Shown here piece after piece: positions 42,315 through 51,531 of a stretch of 64,000 nucleotides of DNA (the stretch's first letter is position 1; every line of letters begins with the position of its first letter). Both the position numbers and the translations under genes were made by a program. Below the pieces are notes generated by a model. The model had not been told where the DNA came from. It saw nothing but the letters and a program-made list of their open reading frames with translations, and did no database searches. Source of the DNA: CALNYS01 sp942490855 (GTDB lineage: Bacteria > Planctomycetota > Phycisphaerae > Phycisphaerales > UBA1924); assembly GCA_942490855.1 (NCBI GenBank), contig CALNYS010000002.1, forward strand, positions 1-64,000, in the 5' to 3' direction.

Positions 42315-44822
42315 TTACGGGCAGTAGTCGCCCCTCAGGAAGTCGAGAATGAGCGCCGCGTCGGCGTCGTCGACCAGGCAATCAGCGTTGAAGTCTCCGA
42401 CACAGACTTCCCCGAAGTCGGCGATGAGGATCCCGAGATCGGCGGCATCGACCACTCCGTCACCATTGATATCAGCTGAACAGGGATCAGCCACGCAGTC
42501 TTGCCCAAACTCGCTGATCATGATCCCCAGATCCGCCGCATCGATCGAACCGTCGCCGTTGATGTCGCTCCCGCAGAAGTCGCAGGATCCGTGATGCGAG
42601 CGTGCCCATAGATAATCATCGAAGTCCACGCCCTCCGGTTCCGTAAGATCCGCTTCGGGGAACTCGCACGGTTCGATCGGCTCAGGTGTGATGTCGTCCG
42701 ACGGGATCACCGCCGCAAAGTCCACCAGAAGCGCCGCGGTGGACGGCGCGTCTCGGGTGATCGAAACAACGACTGAAACGATACGCGAACCGTCGGTTTG
42801 AACGCTATAGAACTCTTCGCCGACGGGCATATCGAACCGGAACGACTGGCGCCCGCTGGTGAGCGAGAACGTCGTGATCTCATCCATCGAGTTCGGGACC
42901 ATGCCGAACCCGACGGTCTCACCCGCGGGGTTGCCCGTTGTCCAATCGATGAAGTCAAACGTGATCTCGGCCTCTTCATCCACATCGCCGTCAAGCCGCA
43001 TGTCAACATAAACACGGTGCTGCTCGGAAGCGGAATCGTCAAGCCGGAAGAGCAGCTGCACCTCGCTGGGTAGTGTCCGGTTCGCGTTGACCGGCGTGAA
43101 CGACACGTAGTCGTAGTCGCTGAACTCGAGCTCGGCGCCGCCGTTTCCCGATGCGGAGACGTGCTCGTTCACCGCGAAGGCGGAGTCCACCTCGCCGCTG
43201 TACGCCTGCTCGGCGGTCCCCTGCAGGACGTCCCAGTTCAGGATCGTGTCGTTCCATGGTGTGTTCTGTTTGTTGAACACAAAGAACTCGTTGATCTGCT
43301 TGGAACGGCATAGCACAAGGAGATCGCGCGTGTGCCTTTCTGAAGTGACCTGACGAAGTGTGGTGCCCTCCCCAAGCCGGTTTGGAAGGTTGATGTACGG
43401 AACGATGTTCGTGTGAAGCGGCTCGCCGTTTACGCCGCCTCCGAACGAGTGCTGGATAGCGTCGGCGTTGTGCGCATGGATACGGAGCACCGTGTCCAGC
43501 CACCCGTTCAGATCGGTCTCCTCGTCGTAGGGCGTCGCCATGGGCGGGTCGACTGGATCGTCGTCGGTGTGCGTTACTCCCGCGGAATAAAATACGGGGC
43601 ACTGCACGTCCCCCGACCCGTTCCAGTACGTGCCGTACTCGAGATTGAGAGTCGGGTTGTGACGCGCCGTGAGCGGCCTGCGCTCCAACACCTCCGGCCC
43701 GACGCCCCCGTCTGTCGAAACAGACGTCGCGTAGTTCCCGGATTTCATACCAGGGAACGCCGTGCGCAAAGGCGCGTACCCGGCCTCATCCAAACTCCCG
43801 TCCAATATCTGACGGGTGGTGTTGCGCCACCACTGCCACCAAGGCTTGTTGTCATCGTGATCCGGCCGCAGGCCAGCAGTCGGGGCGACGATATCGGGAT
43901 CCACACTCGCAGCGCTCGCAGCGAGCGTCGCGTAGGTATGCGGCGTGGCGTACCCGTTCGCAACGCCAAACCCGGGCAATTCAAGAGTCGACGCCCGCGA
44001 GTCACCCGCCATGTTCTGCCAGATAAACACCTCGTCCGTGACCTGCCCAGAAACGAGGATCTGCGGCTGCTCGTAATCAAACATGCCTCGGATCGGGAGG
44101 AGGTCGACGCCCATCGGACGCGAGCCATCCGCGGCATGCGCCGTGTTGAACCCACTGATGAAATCGTCCATGTACGACTGCCAGTGCGCCACACTGTTCT
44201 CTGTCCACGTACAGCGCTCCCGCCACGGGTAGATATCCTCACCCCCGCTGTCCTCATACACGTAGTCCGCGCATTCCTCCGACCCGTTCATGCACATTGC
44301 GCTGCCGCTAAACGCGTCCGCGCTCGCCATGATGAGAGTCAGGTTGAGATCGTTGATGATCTTCGAATCGCCGAACCGCTCGAAGTAGATGCACAGGTCG
44401 TCCGTCCCATTGATACGCCCCGCATCAATCCAATCGCGGAACGTGGTGTACACCGTTTCGCCTTGCTCGTCGCCGTTCGGTTTCGCCCCGATCACGACGC
44501 TCGAATTTGACGTGTTCTTGTACGACGGCCTGATCCACGGGTGGCTCAGCAGCGTGACCGCGTCGCTCGTCGGTACGCCGTTCTCAGTCGGGAACGGAGT
44601 CGGGTGGAATGACCAGAACCTCGGGTGCCCGTTCAGGTCGGGCGTCGTCCCGAACTCGGGGAGCGTGACCTCGGGCGGGGGAGGGCCCATCCCCTGCGCG
44701 CTCGCGAGCGCCCCGAGCGACAGCGCCGTCGTCGCAGCCGCGGCGAGGACCGCGGGGCGGACGGCAGTGGGCCGCTCGGCGCCGACGGATCTTTCAGGTC
44801 TACTGGTACGGGGATGAGTCAT
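42315..44822 (-). CDS. Large secreted protein with three dockerin-type calcium repeats
   Basis: An 835-residue protein from the ATG at 44822 (GGAGG upstream). A long basic N-terminus with a hydrophobic stretch (about 24-42) ends in ASAQG, a signal peptide of the Tat-like or long type. The body, about 45-740, has no motif I can name but is rich in Trp, Asp and Asn, as in carbohydrate-active or cell-surface proteins. The final 100 residues hold three repeats of the form D-x-NGDG-x-x-DAADLGI, like dockerins. Alone in its operon, with a terminator after it. Confidence 0.8.
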   Translation of the reverse strand: MTHPRTSRPERSVGAERPTAVRPAVLAAAATTALSLGALASAQGMGPPPPEVTLPEFGTTPDLNGHPRFWSFHPTPFPTENGVPTSDAVTLLSHPWIRPSYKNTSNSSVVIGAKPNGDEQGETVYTTFRDWIDAGRINGTDDLCIYFERFGDSKIINDLNLTLIMASADAFSGSAMCMNGSEECADYVYEDSGGEDIYPWRERCTWTENSVAHWQSYMDDFISGFNTAHAADGSRPMGVDLLPIRGMFDYEQPQILVSGQVTDEVFIWQNMAGDSRASTLELPGFGVANGYATPHTYATLAASAASVDPDIVAPTAGLRPDHDDNKPWWQWWRNTTRQILDGSLDEAGYAPLRTAFPGMKSGNYATSVSTDGGVGPEVLERRPLTARHNPTLNLEYGTYWNGSGDVQCPVFYSAGVTHTDDDPVDPPMATPYDEETDLNGWLDTVLRIHAHNADAIQHSFGGGVNGEPLHTNIVPYINLPNRLGEGTTLRQVTSERHTRDLLVLCRSKQINEFFVFNKQNTPWNDTILNWDVLQGTAEQAYSGEVDSAFAVNEHVSASGNGGAELEFSDYDYVSFTPVNANRTLPSEVQLLFRLDDSASEQHRVYVDMRLDGDVDEEAEITFDFIDWTTGNPAGETVGFGMVPNSMDEITTFSLTSGRQSFRFDMPVGEEFYSVQTDGSRIVSVVVSITRDAPSTAALLVDFAAVIPSDDITPEPIEPCEFPEADLTEPEGVDFDDYLWARSHHGSCDFCGSDINGDGSIDAADLGIMISEFGQDCVADPCSADINGDGVVDAADLGILIADFGEVCVGDFNADCLVDDADAALILDFLRGDYCP

Positions 44823-45069
44823 CGTGGCCTCCGTAATTGCTGTTGGGGGTGTTCTTCCGCGTGCTGGCGCCCGCGCGTCATCCGACACGACGGGCCGAGG
44901 CACGCACTCCTCAACACACCACCGCGACAAAACACCCCACAGCGCCAACGCCAAAGCAAAGAAACCGCACATGTGTGATGGGAGCGTCGGGGCGGGGCCG
45001 GTGTCCACGCGGTGGATCCGCCCAGGCCAGCGCGACGTCGGCGGGGCTTCACCCCGCGAGCGCGCAAAA

Positions 45070-45142
<73 letters not shown>

Positions 45143-45174
45143 CTGGAGTCCCCTTCGGGACGGGCCAGCGGGAG

Positions 45175-45203
45175 AGTATATCGGCGGTTTGGGCGGCGTC
45201 CAG
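45175..45203 (-). promoter_or_regulatory. Promoter of tRNA-Lys
   Basis: On the minus strand CTGGAC (45198-45203) and TATACT (45175-45180) are separated by 17 bases and lie 32 bases upstream of the tRNA 5' end. Confidence 0.5.
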
Positions 45204-45256
45204 CCAGCGGGCGGGCCCCGCTACGAGGGCGTGGGGCGTGGATGGGGCGGCGTTGA

Positions 45257-45285
45257 TTGACAGGGAGCGGGCTCGCAGGTATTTT
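45257..45285 (+). promoter_or_regulatory. Promoter of the rpmF-plsX-fab cluster
   Basis: A consensus -35, TTGACA (45257-45262), and TATTTT (45280-45285) are separated by 17 bases, about 86 nt before rpmF. This is the best promoter in the window and fits a housekeeping operon. Confidence 0.7.
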
Positions 45286-45370
45286 TCCCGACTCGGAATG
45301 GCGAGAAAGGCGGCGGCTGTTTGGGCCGCGTCCGACCCGCCCGGATCCCCTTTTCTCCCCGGAGTTTCCC

Positions 45371-45550
45371 ATGCTGCCGACACACCGCCAGAGCAAGGGC
45401 CGCACGCGTCGGCGCCGCTCGCACGACAAGCTCCGCGGGGCGCAGGTGGTGACCTGCCCGAACTGCGGGTCGCCGCGCCTCCCCCACCGGGCCTGCTCCG
45501 AGTGCGGGTACGTCCGCCCGGGCCTGAAGCTCGACATCAACGAAAACTGA
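45371..45550 (+). CDS. rpmF: 50S ribosomal protein L32
   Basis: A 59-residue protein. Basic N-terminus (LPTHRQSKGRTRRRRSHDKL) and a zinc ribbon with CPNC and CSEC, the zinc-binding form of L32. The usual partner plsX follows four nt later, the arrangement rpmF-plsX-fab being widespread. The ATG at 45371 is preceded by GGAG. Confidence 0.95.
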   Translation: MLPTHRQSKGRTRRRRSHDKLRGAQVVTCPNCGSPRLPHRACSECGYVRPGLKLDINEN

Positions 45551-45554
45551 TCCT

Positions 45555-46601
45555 GTGCGCATCGCCGTCGATGTCATGGGCGGCGATCACGCCCCCGACG
45601 AGATCGTCAAAGGCTGCGTGCAAGCGCTAGGCGAACTCCGCGAGGAGGATCGCCTTGTTCTCGTGGGCGACCGCGCCATTGTCGAGGACATCCTAAGCGA
45701 GCTCGGCGCCACCGACCCGCGCCTCGAATTCGAGCACGCCTCCGAATCCATCGGCATGGACGAGTCGCCCGTCGAAGCCATCAAGGCGAAGAAGGACTCC
45801 TCGCTCGTCCGCATGGCGCTGCGCGGCAGCAAGAAATCAGACGACCAGGTCGACGCCGTCCTCAGCGCCGGGAACACCGGCGCCTGCGTGTCGGCGGGAA
45901 CCATGTTCATGCGCCGCCTCGCGGGCGTGCACCGCCCGGGCATCGCCGTCACGATCCCGACCTTCAAGGGACCGGTCGTCCTGTGCGACGCCGGCGCCAA
46001 CCCCGAGCCGCGCCCCCTCCACCTGGCCCAGTACGGGATCATGGCCGAGGTGTACGCCAAGCACACCCTGGGGATCGACAAACCCCGTGTGGCGCAGCTG
46101 AATATCGGCTCCGAAGAGGGCAAGGGCACCAAGCTCATCAAAGAGTCGCGCGACATCCTCGCCGCGACGCCCGGCCTGAACTTCCTCGGGTACATCGAAG
46201 CCCGCGACATGTTCGACGGCGCGGCCGACGTCGTCGTGACCGACGGGTTCGTGGGCAACACCGCGCTCAAGCTCGCCGAGGGGCTCGCGCGGAGCCTGAT
46301 GGAAGCCTTCTTCCACGAGCTCTTTGAGTTCGACGCCGACCTCGCGATGCAGCTCGAGCCCGCCGCCAAGAGCCTCGCGAAGAAGAACGACTACCACGAG
46401 TACGGCGGGGCCCCCCTGCTGGGCGTCAACGGCGTCTGCGTGATCTGCCACGGCTCGAGCAAGGCCAAGACGATCTCCAGCGCGATCCGCAACACGCGCC
46501 AGCTCGTCGAGAAACACGTCAACGACGCGATCGTCGAACGCCTCGCCGAAGCGGCGCCCGCGATCGACCCCAGCGCGGGCGGGGCCGCCGCGCGCTCGTG
46601 A
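45555..46601 (+). CDS. plsX: Phosphate acyltransferase PlsX
   Basis: A 348-residue PlsX, making acyl-phosphate from acyl-ACP for phospholipid synthesis. It starts MRIAVDVMGGDHAPDEIVKG, the family's N-terminal signature; SAGNTGACVSAGTMF near residue 97 and VVVTDGFVGNTALKLAEGLA near 225 are conserved, and GGAPLLGVNGVCVICHGSS near 285 is the C-terminal signature. GTG start at 45555, four nt after rpmF. Confidence 0.96.
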   Translation: MRIAVDVMGGDHAPDEIVKGCVQALGELREEDRLVLVGDRAIVEDILSELGATDPRLEFEHASESIGMDESPVEAIKAKKDSSLVRMALRGSKKSDDQVDAVLSAGNTGACVSAGTMFMRRLAGVHRPGIAVTIPTFKGPVVLCDAGANPEPRPLHLAQYGIMAEVYAKHTLGIDKPRVAQLNIGSEEGKGTKLIKESRDILAATPGLNFLGYIEARDMFDGAADVVVTDGFVGNTALKLAEGLARSLMEAFFHELFEFDADLAMQLEPAAKSLAKKNDYHEYGGAPLLGVNGVCVICHGSSKAKTISSAIRNTRQLVEKHVNDAIVERLAEAAPAIDPSAGGAAARS

Positions 46602-46628
46602 GCGTCGGCGCGGCTACCCTGTTGCCCT

Positions 46629-47678
46629 ATGCCTGACCCCGCCTCCCACACCCAAACGCCCATCGGCGCCCCCGCAGGCCGCGGGGTGACGATCGCGGGC
46701 ACCGGACTGTGCGTTCCAGAGGGACGCCTCACCAACGCCGAGCTCGAAAAGCTCATGGACACCGACGACGAATGGATCGTGCAACGCACGGGCATCCACG
46801 AACGCCGTCGGATCGACAACGCCAAGGACGAACGCACCTCGACGCTCTCTGCAGAGGCCGTCAGACGCGCCCTCGCCGACGCCGGAGCCGACCCCGCCTC
46901 GCTCGACATGGTCATCTGCGGCACGGTCTCCGCGGAGATGGTGTGCCCGAGCACCGCGTGCCAGGTGATCGACGCGATCGGCGCGAACGGCGCCGGCGCC
47001 TTCGACGTCGCCGCCGCCTGCTGCGGCTTCGTCTACGCCCTCAACCTCGCGTACTCGCAGATCCGCACCGGCCTCGCCGACCGCGTCGCGGTCGTCGGCG
47101 TCGACACGCTCACCGAGACCATGGAATACACCACGCGCGGGCGAGGGACGGCGATCCTCTTCGGCGACGGCGCCGGCGCCGCGGTCCTCGAAGCGACCGA
47201 CGACCCCTCCAAGGGCCTGATCGCGCAGGCGATGCACGCCAACGGCTCGCTCGCCGACCACCTCTTCATCCCGAGGCGCGAACGCGACTTCCCCGAAGAC
47301 GCCCCCTTCGGGACCGACGAGCTCCCCATCGGATCGATGCGCATGAACGGGCGCGAGGTCTTCCGCTTCGCGGTCGGGACCTTCAGCAACCTCATCCAGG
47401 AAACGCTCGACAAAGCCGGCGTGACAACCGACGACGTGGACCACTTCGTCTGCCACCAGTCGAACCTGCGCATCCTGCACGCCGCGCGCGACAAGTTCGG
47501 CATCCCGGACGAGAAGCTCTACGTGAACATCGACCGCTACGGCAACACCTCGGCCGCGTCGGTGCCGCTGTGCCTGCACGAACTGCGCGCGGCCGGACGC
47601 TTGAAAGAAGGCCAGCTCGTGATGTTCGTCGCGTTCGGCGGCGGCATGACCTGGGCCAGCTCGCTGTGGCGCCTGTGA
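46629..47678 (+). CDS. fabH: 3-oxoacyl-ACP synthase III
   Basis: A 349-residue ketoacyl synthase III (KAS III) that condenses acetyl-CoA with malonyl-ACP. The catalytic triad is visible: Cys in DVAAACCGFVYAL near residue 135, His in DHFVCHQSNLRIL near 277, and Asn in NIDRYGNTSAASVP near 305. Motif TDDEWIVQRTGI near 42 is the family opener. The extra N-terminal 15 residues are unusual. Starts 27 nt after plsX. Confidence 0.95.
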   Translation: MPDPASHTQTPIGAPAGRGVTIAGTGLCVPEGRLTNAELEKLMDTDDEWIVQRTGIHERRRIDNAKDERTSTLSAEAVRRALADAGADPASLDMVICGTVSAEMVCPSTACQVIDAIGANGAGAFDVAAACCGFVYALNLAYSQIRTGLADRVAVVGVDTLTETMEYTTRGRGTAILFGDGAGAAVLEATDDPSKGLIAQAMHANGSLADHLFIPRRERDFPEDAPFGTDELPIGSMRMNGREVFRFAVGTFSNLIQETLDKAGVTTDDVDHFVCHQSNLRILHAARDKFGIPDEKLYVNIDRYGNTSAASVPLCLHELRAAGRLKEGQLVMFVAFGGGMTWASSLWRL

Positions 47679-47700
47679 TCCGCCCGGAGGGAACCGTGAT

Positions 47701-48642
47701 ATGAGCGACAACACCATCATCCTGTGCCCGGGTCAGGGCGCCCAGCGCGTCGGGATGGGCAAGGCCTGGTTCGACGCCTCGCCCGCCGCCGCCCAGACCT
47801 TCGCCGCCGCAGACGAGATCCTCGGCGACCGCCTCGGCGCCCCCCTCTCGCGCCTGTGCTTCGAAGACCCCAACGAAACACTCAACCGAACAAACGTGTC
47901 GCAGCCGGCGATCTTCGTGACGTCCGTCGCGTGCCGACAGGCGATGCTCGAGGGCGACGCGACGATCGCGACGCACCTGGCCGGGCTCAGCCTCGGCGAG
48001 TACACCGCGCTCCACCTCGCCGGCGTGATGAGCTTCGAGGACGCCCTCGAGCTCGTGACGCTCCGCGGCGCCGCGATGCAGGACGCCGCCGAGGCGTGTG
48101 AGGGCTCCATGGTCGCGCTCACGGGCGCCGACGAAGCCCAGGCGCGCGACCTCTGCGAGCGGGCGAGCGAGGGCGGCGTGCTGGTCCCCGCGAACTTCAA
48201 CGCCCCCGGGCAGATCGTCCTCTCGGGCGACGCCGACGCGTGCGCACGCGCCGCGGCCCTCGCGGGCGAGTCCGGCCTGCGCGCCACGCCGCTGACCGTC
48301 GCCGGGGCGTTCCACTCCCCGCACATGGCGCCGGCCGCCGAACGCCTCAGCGCCGCGCTCGACAACACCACGCTCCACGCCCCCCGCTGCGTCGTGATGG
48401 CAAACGTCACCGGCGAGCCCCACAGCGACGACCCCGCGTCGATCCGCACGCGGCTGATCGAACAGCTCACCCAGCCCGTGCGCTGGGACCTCTGCGGGCG
48501 ATGGCTCGCCGATCACGCGCCGGGCGACTACCTCGAACTGGCCCCGGGCAAGGTCCTGACCGGGCTGATGCGCCGCATCGAGCGCACGATCAAACCCACG
48601 GCGCACGACGAGCCCGCGCCGGCGAGCGGAGGGGCGGCGTGA
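47701..48642 (+). CDS. fabD: Malonyl-CoA:ACP transacylase
   Basis: A 313-residue FabD. CPGQGAQRVGMGKAW near residue 8, the nucleophile elbow GLSLGEYTALHL near 97 (Ser in GxSxG) and GAFHSPHM near 202 with the catalytic His are all present. It loads malonyl groups onto ACP. The following fabG GTG overlaps its stop. It begins 22 nt after fabH. Confidence 0.95.
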   Translation: MSDNTIILCPGQGAQRVGMGKAWFDASPAAAQTFAAADEILGDRLGAPLSRLCFEDPNETLNRTNVSQPAIFVTSVACRQAMLEGDATIATHLAGLSLGEYTALHLAGVMSFEDALELVTLRGAAMQDAAEACEGSMVALTGADEAQARDLCERASEGGVLVPANFNAPGQIVLSGDADACARAAALAGESGLRATPLTVAGAFHSPHMAPAAERLSAALDNTTLHAPRCVVMANVTGEPHSDDPASIRTRLIEQLTQPVRWDLCGRWLADHAPGDYLELAPGKVLTGLMRRIERTIKPTAHDEPAPASGGAA

Positions 48643-49386
48643 GCGAATCAAGCGAACAGCGCGTAGCGATCGTGACCGGCGCCAGCCGGGGCATCGGGGC
48701 CGGGATCGCCCGCCGCCTGGCCTCCGACGGGCGACGAGTCATCCTCATGAGCCGGTCGGCCGCCCCCCTCGAGGAACTGGCCGGCGAGATCAACGCCGCA
48801 GGCGGCGCCGCCCACGCGTGCCCGGTCGACGTCGGGGACTCCGACGCCTTCGCCGCCGCCGTCGAGGGCGTCGCGAAAGAACACGGGCGCCTCGACGTGC
48901 TTGTCAACAACGCCGGCATCACCCGCGACAACCTCGCTGCGCATGAGCGACGACGAGTTCGACGAGGTCATCCGCGTGAACCTCCGCTCGGTCTTCGTCG
49001 CGTGCCGCGCCGCCGCCCGCCCCATGATGAAAGGGCGTTTCGGACGCCTGGTGAACATCGGCTCAACGTCCGGCGTCGTGGGCAACGCCGGGCAGGCGAA
49101 CTACTGCGCCGCCAAGGCGGGCCTCGTCGGGATGACCAAGGCCTTCGGGCGCGAGCTGGGCTCCAAGGGCGTGACGGCCAACGTCGTCGCCCCCGGGTTC
49201 ATCAAAACTGACATGACCGCGAACCTCCCCGAGGACGCGACCAAGAAATTCACGGACGCTCTCTCGGTCCGACGCCTCGGCGAAGTCGAGGACATCGCGG
49301 CCGCCGTGGCGTACGTGCAGAGCGACGAAGCGGGCTACCTGACCGGGCAGACCATCTGCGTGGACGGGGGCCTCACGATGTGTTGA
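48639..49386 (+). CDS. fabG: 3-oxoacyl-ACP reductase, interrupted by a frameshift as sequenced
   Basis: A GTG at 48639 (GGAGGGG upstream, overlapping the fabD stop) opens an SDR protein of about 249 residues: IVTGASRGIGAGIARRLASD, NNAGITRDN, NIGSTSG, NYCAAKAGLVGMTKA with Tyr and Lys, and the end in GQTICVDGGLTMC. The frame breaks at about 48935-48938: the first part continues to 49211 out of frame, and the second part reads LRMSDDEFDEVIRVNLR in the +1 frame. Restoring a GC dinucleotide (CTCGCTGCGC to CTCGCGCTGCGC) gives DNLALRMSDDEF, a normal FabG. The enzyme is essential, so a sequence error is likely. Confidence 0.88.
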
Positions 49387-49430
49387 GCCGCGCCGCGCAC
49401 CCAACGGGTGGCGGTGGCGTTGGCTTCCTG

Positions 49431-49436
49431 TATGAT
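49431..49436 (+). promoter_or_regulatory. Possible internal promoter for acpP
   Basis: TATGAT at 49431-49436, preceded directly by TG, resembles a -10 element 43 nt before the acpP start. The -35 region is not conserved. Separate transcription of acpP would be normal. Confidence 0.35.
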
Positions 49437-49479
49437 TCTTCCTTCCCCGGCGTGAGGGCCGGGTACACGGAGACAAGCG

Positions 49480-49722
49480 GTGACTGAGAGCGAAATCGAA
49501 AGCAAAGTGATCGAGATCGTCGCGGACCAGATGGGCGTCGACAAGGGGAAGATCACCGCGGAGACCAGCTTCGTGAACGACCTCAACGCCGACAGCCTTG
49601 ATGTCGTTGAGATGGTCATGGAGTTCGAAGACGAGTTCGAAACCTCCATCCCCGACGAAGAGGCCGAAAAGATCCAGACCGTCGGTCAGGCCGTGCAATT
49701 CATCGCGGGCGCCCGCGCCTAG
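49480..49722 (+). CDS. acpP: Acyl carrier protein
   Basis: An 80-residue acidic ACP. LNADSLDVVEMVMEFEDEFE near residue 36 carries the Ser that receives 4'-phosphopantetheine (DSL motif). GTG start at 49480 after GGAGACAAGCG. It is the carrier for all the surrounding fab enzymes. Confidence 0.97.
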   Translation: MTESEIESKVIEIVADQMGVDKGKITAETSFVNDLNADSLDVVEMVMEFEDEFETSIPDEEAEKIQTVGQAVQFIAGARA

Positions 49723-49736
49723 CGTCTGCGACGCTG

Positions 49737-51026
49737 ATGAGCACCCCACCGAAGCCTGGGCACCGGGTCGTCGTCACTGGCGTCGGCGCGCTCACGAACA
49801 TCGGGCACACGGCCGAAGAGGTCTGGGCTTCGATGCGCGATGGACGCAGCGGCATCACACACGTTGACGACGAGAAGTTCGCGCGCTGGACCGACGACCA
49901 GTGGGCTGTCCGCATCGGCGGGCAGATCAAGGGCTTCGACGTCACCTCGCGCATCGACGCAAGAGAGGCCAAGCGCATCGACCGCTTCGCCCTCTTGGGC
50001 ATGTGCGCCGCCGACGAAGCCGTCACCCACGCCGGCATCGACTTCAGCGCCGGGGACCCCACCCGCGCCGGCGTCGTCATCGGATCCGGCATCGGCGGCA
50101 TCACCGCCATCACCGACGGCATCGAGACCCTGAACTCGCGCGGCCCCGGGCGAATCAACCCCTTCACCGTCCCCAAGCTGATGATCAACAGCGCCTCCGG
50201 GCACGTGTCGATCCGCTTCGGGATCGAAGGCCCGAGCTCCGCCCCCGCCACCGCCTGCGCCTCGAGCGGGCACGCGATCGCCGAGGCCTACCGCTACGTC
50301 CGCGACGGGCTCTGCGACTCCGCACTCGCCGGCGGCGCCGAGGCCGCGTTCACCCCCCTCTGCGTCGGCTCCTTCATGACCATGAAGGCCCTCTCGACGC
50401 GCAACGACGCGCCCGACAAGGCCTCCCGCCCCTTCGACCGCGACCGCGACGGGTTCGTCCTCGCCGAGGGCGCCGCCGTCATGGTCATCGAGTCCCTCGA
50501 GCACGCCCGCGCCCGCGGCGCCGAGATCCTCGTCGAGCTCGTCGGCTGCGGCGCCACCAGCGACGCCCACCACATCACCGCGCCCGACCCGGGCGGCTCC
50601 GGCGCCAGCGGCTCCATGCGCGCCGCCCTCAAGGACGCCGGGCTCAACCCCACCGACATCGACTACATCAACGCCCACGGGACCTCCACACCCCTCGGCG
50701 ACGCCGCGGAGGTCGCCGCCGCCGGCGCCGTCTTCGGCGACCACGCCCGCGCCTCCGCCGGCGGGCGCCTCCTGATGTCCTCCACCAAGAGCATGCACGG
50801 GCACTGCCTGGGCGCCTCGGGCGGCGTCGAGAGCGTCGCCTGCATCAACGCGATCACCCAGCGCGTCGTCGCGCCCACCATCAACTGCGACAACCCGGAC
50901 GAGTCCTTCGATATCGACTTCGTCCCCCACGAGGCCCGCGAGGCCGACATCCGCTGCGCCATGAACAACACGTTCGGCTTCGGCGGGCACAACGTCACGC
51001 TGATCTTCAAGCGCTTCGAGGCCTAA
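49737..51026 (+). CDS. fabF: 3-oxoacyl-ACP synthase II
   Basis: A 429-residue KAS II. The Cys of ATACASSGHAIAEAYR near residue 173, the His of INAHGTSTPLGD near 314 and the His of SMHGHCLGASGGVESV near 351 form the catalytic Cys-His-His triad. The fold starts at VVVTGVGALTNIGHTAEEVW. It elongates acyl-ACP and is 14 nt after acpP, the expected place. Its C-terminal NNTFGFGGHN is conserved. Confidence 0.96.
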   Translation: MSTPPKPGHRVVVTGVGALTNIGHTAEEVWASMRDGRSGITHVDDEKFARWTDDQWAVRIGGQIKGFDVTSRIDAREAKRIDRFALLGMCAADEAVTHAGIDFSAGDPTRAGVVIGSGIGGITAITDGIETLNSRGPGRINPFTVPKLMINSASGHVSIRFGIEGPSSAPATACASSGHAIAEAYRYVRDGLCDSALAGGAEAAFTPLCVGSFMTMKALSTRNDAPDKASRPFDRDRDGFVLAEGAAVMVIESLEHARARGAEILVELVGCGATSDAHHITAPDPGGSGASGSMRAALKDAGLNPTDIDYINAHGTSTPLGDAAEVAAAGAVFGDHARASAGGRLLMSSTKSMHGHCLGASGGVESVACINAITQRVVAPTINCDNPDESFDIDFVPHEAREADIRCAMNNTFGFGGHNVTLIFKRFEA

Positions 51027-51087
51027 CGCCTCCCCCCCACGCCCCGCAGAGTGCAGGCCGGGACCGGGCCGCGCCGATACTGCACCC

Positions 51088-51405
51088 ATGCGCCCCGAAC
51101 TCCAGGCTGTACTGAACCTCGAAGTCCCCGTGATCGTTGAGATCGGGCGGACCCGAATGAGCACACGCGCCGTCATGGCCCTCGCGCCAGGGAAGATCCT
51201 CGAGATCCCCAAGAGCGCCGAGGACGAGCTCGAGATGCTCGTCAACAACAAGACCATCGGCACGGGGATCGCCGTGAAGATCGGCGAGAACTTCGGGCTC
51301 CAGATCTCCTACATCGGGAACGTCCGCGAGCGCCTCGAGGCCCTCGCGTCCGGCGACGCCGTCGCCGGGACCCCCGGCGCCACGGCCCGCCCCGACGCGG
51401 CGTGA
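51088..51405 (+). CDS. FliN-like flagellar motor switch protein
   Basis: A 105-residue SpoA-domain protein. LNLEVPVIVEIGRTRMSTRA at the start, GKILEIPKSAEDELEMLVNN in the middle and VKIGENFGLQISYIGNVRER near the end match the FliN core, with an Ala/Gly-rich tail. FliN forms the C-ring of the flagellar motor; type III secretion homologues also exist. No other flagellar gene is near, so the context does not tell which, but motility is possible. Confidence 0.75.
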   Translation: MRPELQAVLNLEVPVIVEIGRTRMSTRAVMALAPGKILEIPKSAEDELEMLVNNKTIGTGIAVKIGENFGLQISYIGNVRERLEALASGDAVAGTPGATARPDAA

Positions 51406-51426
51406 CCACACAACCCCACACCAAGC

Positions 51427-51454
51427 CCGACAAGGGTGTTTGTTACGGTATGGT
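51427..51454 (+). promoter_or_regulatory. Candidate promoter of the OPT transporter gene
   Basis: CCGACA (51427-51432) and TATGGT (51449-51454) are 16 bases apart, about 77 nt before the start codon. Confidence 0.4.
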
Positions 51455-51531
51455 GAAGCGAGCGTGACCCCCCGCGAAGGCGGGAGCGCGCCCCACACCC
51501 GCGGAGCCGGCCCGCGCGCCGGAGACAGCTC

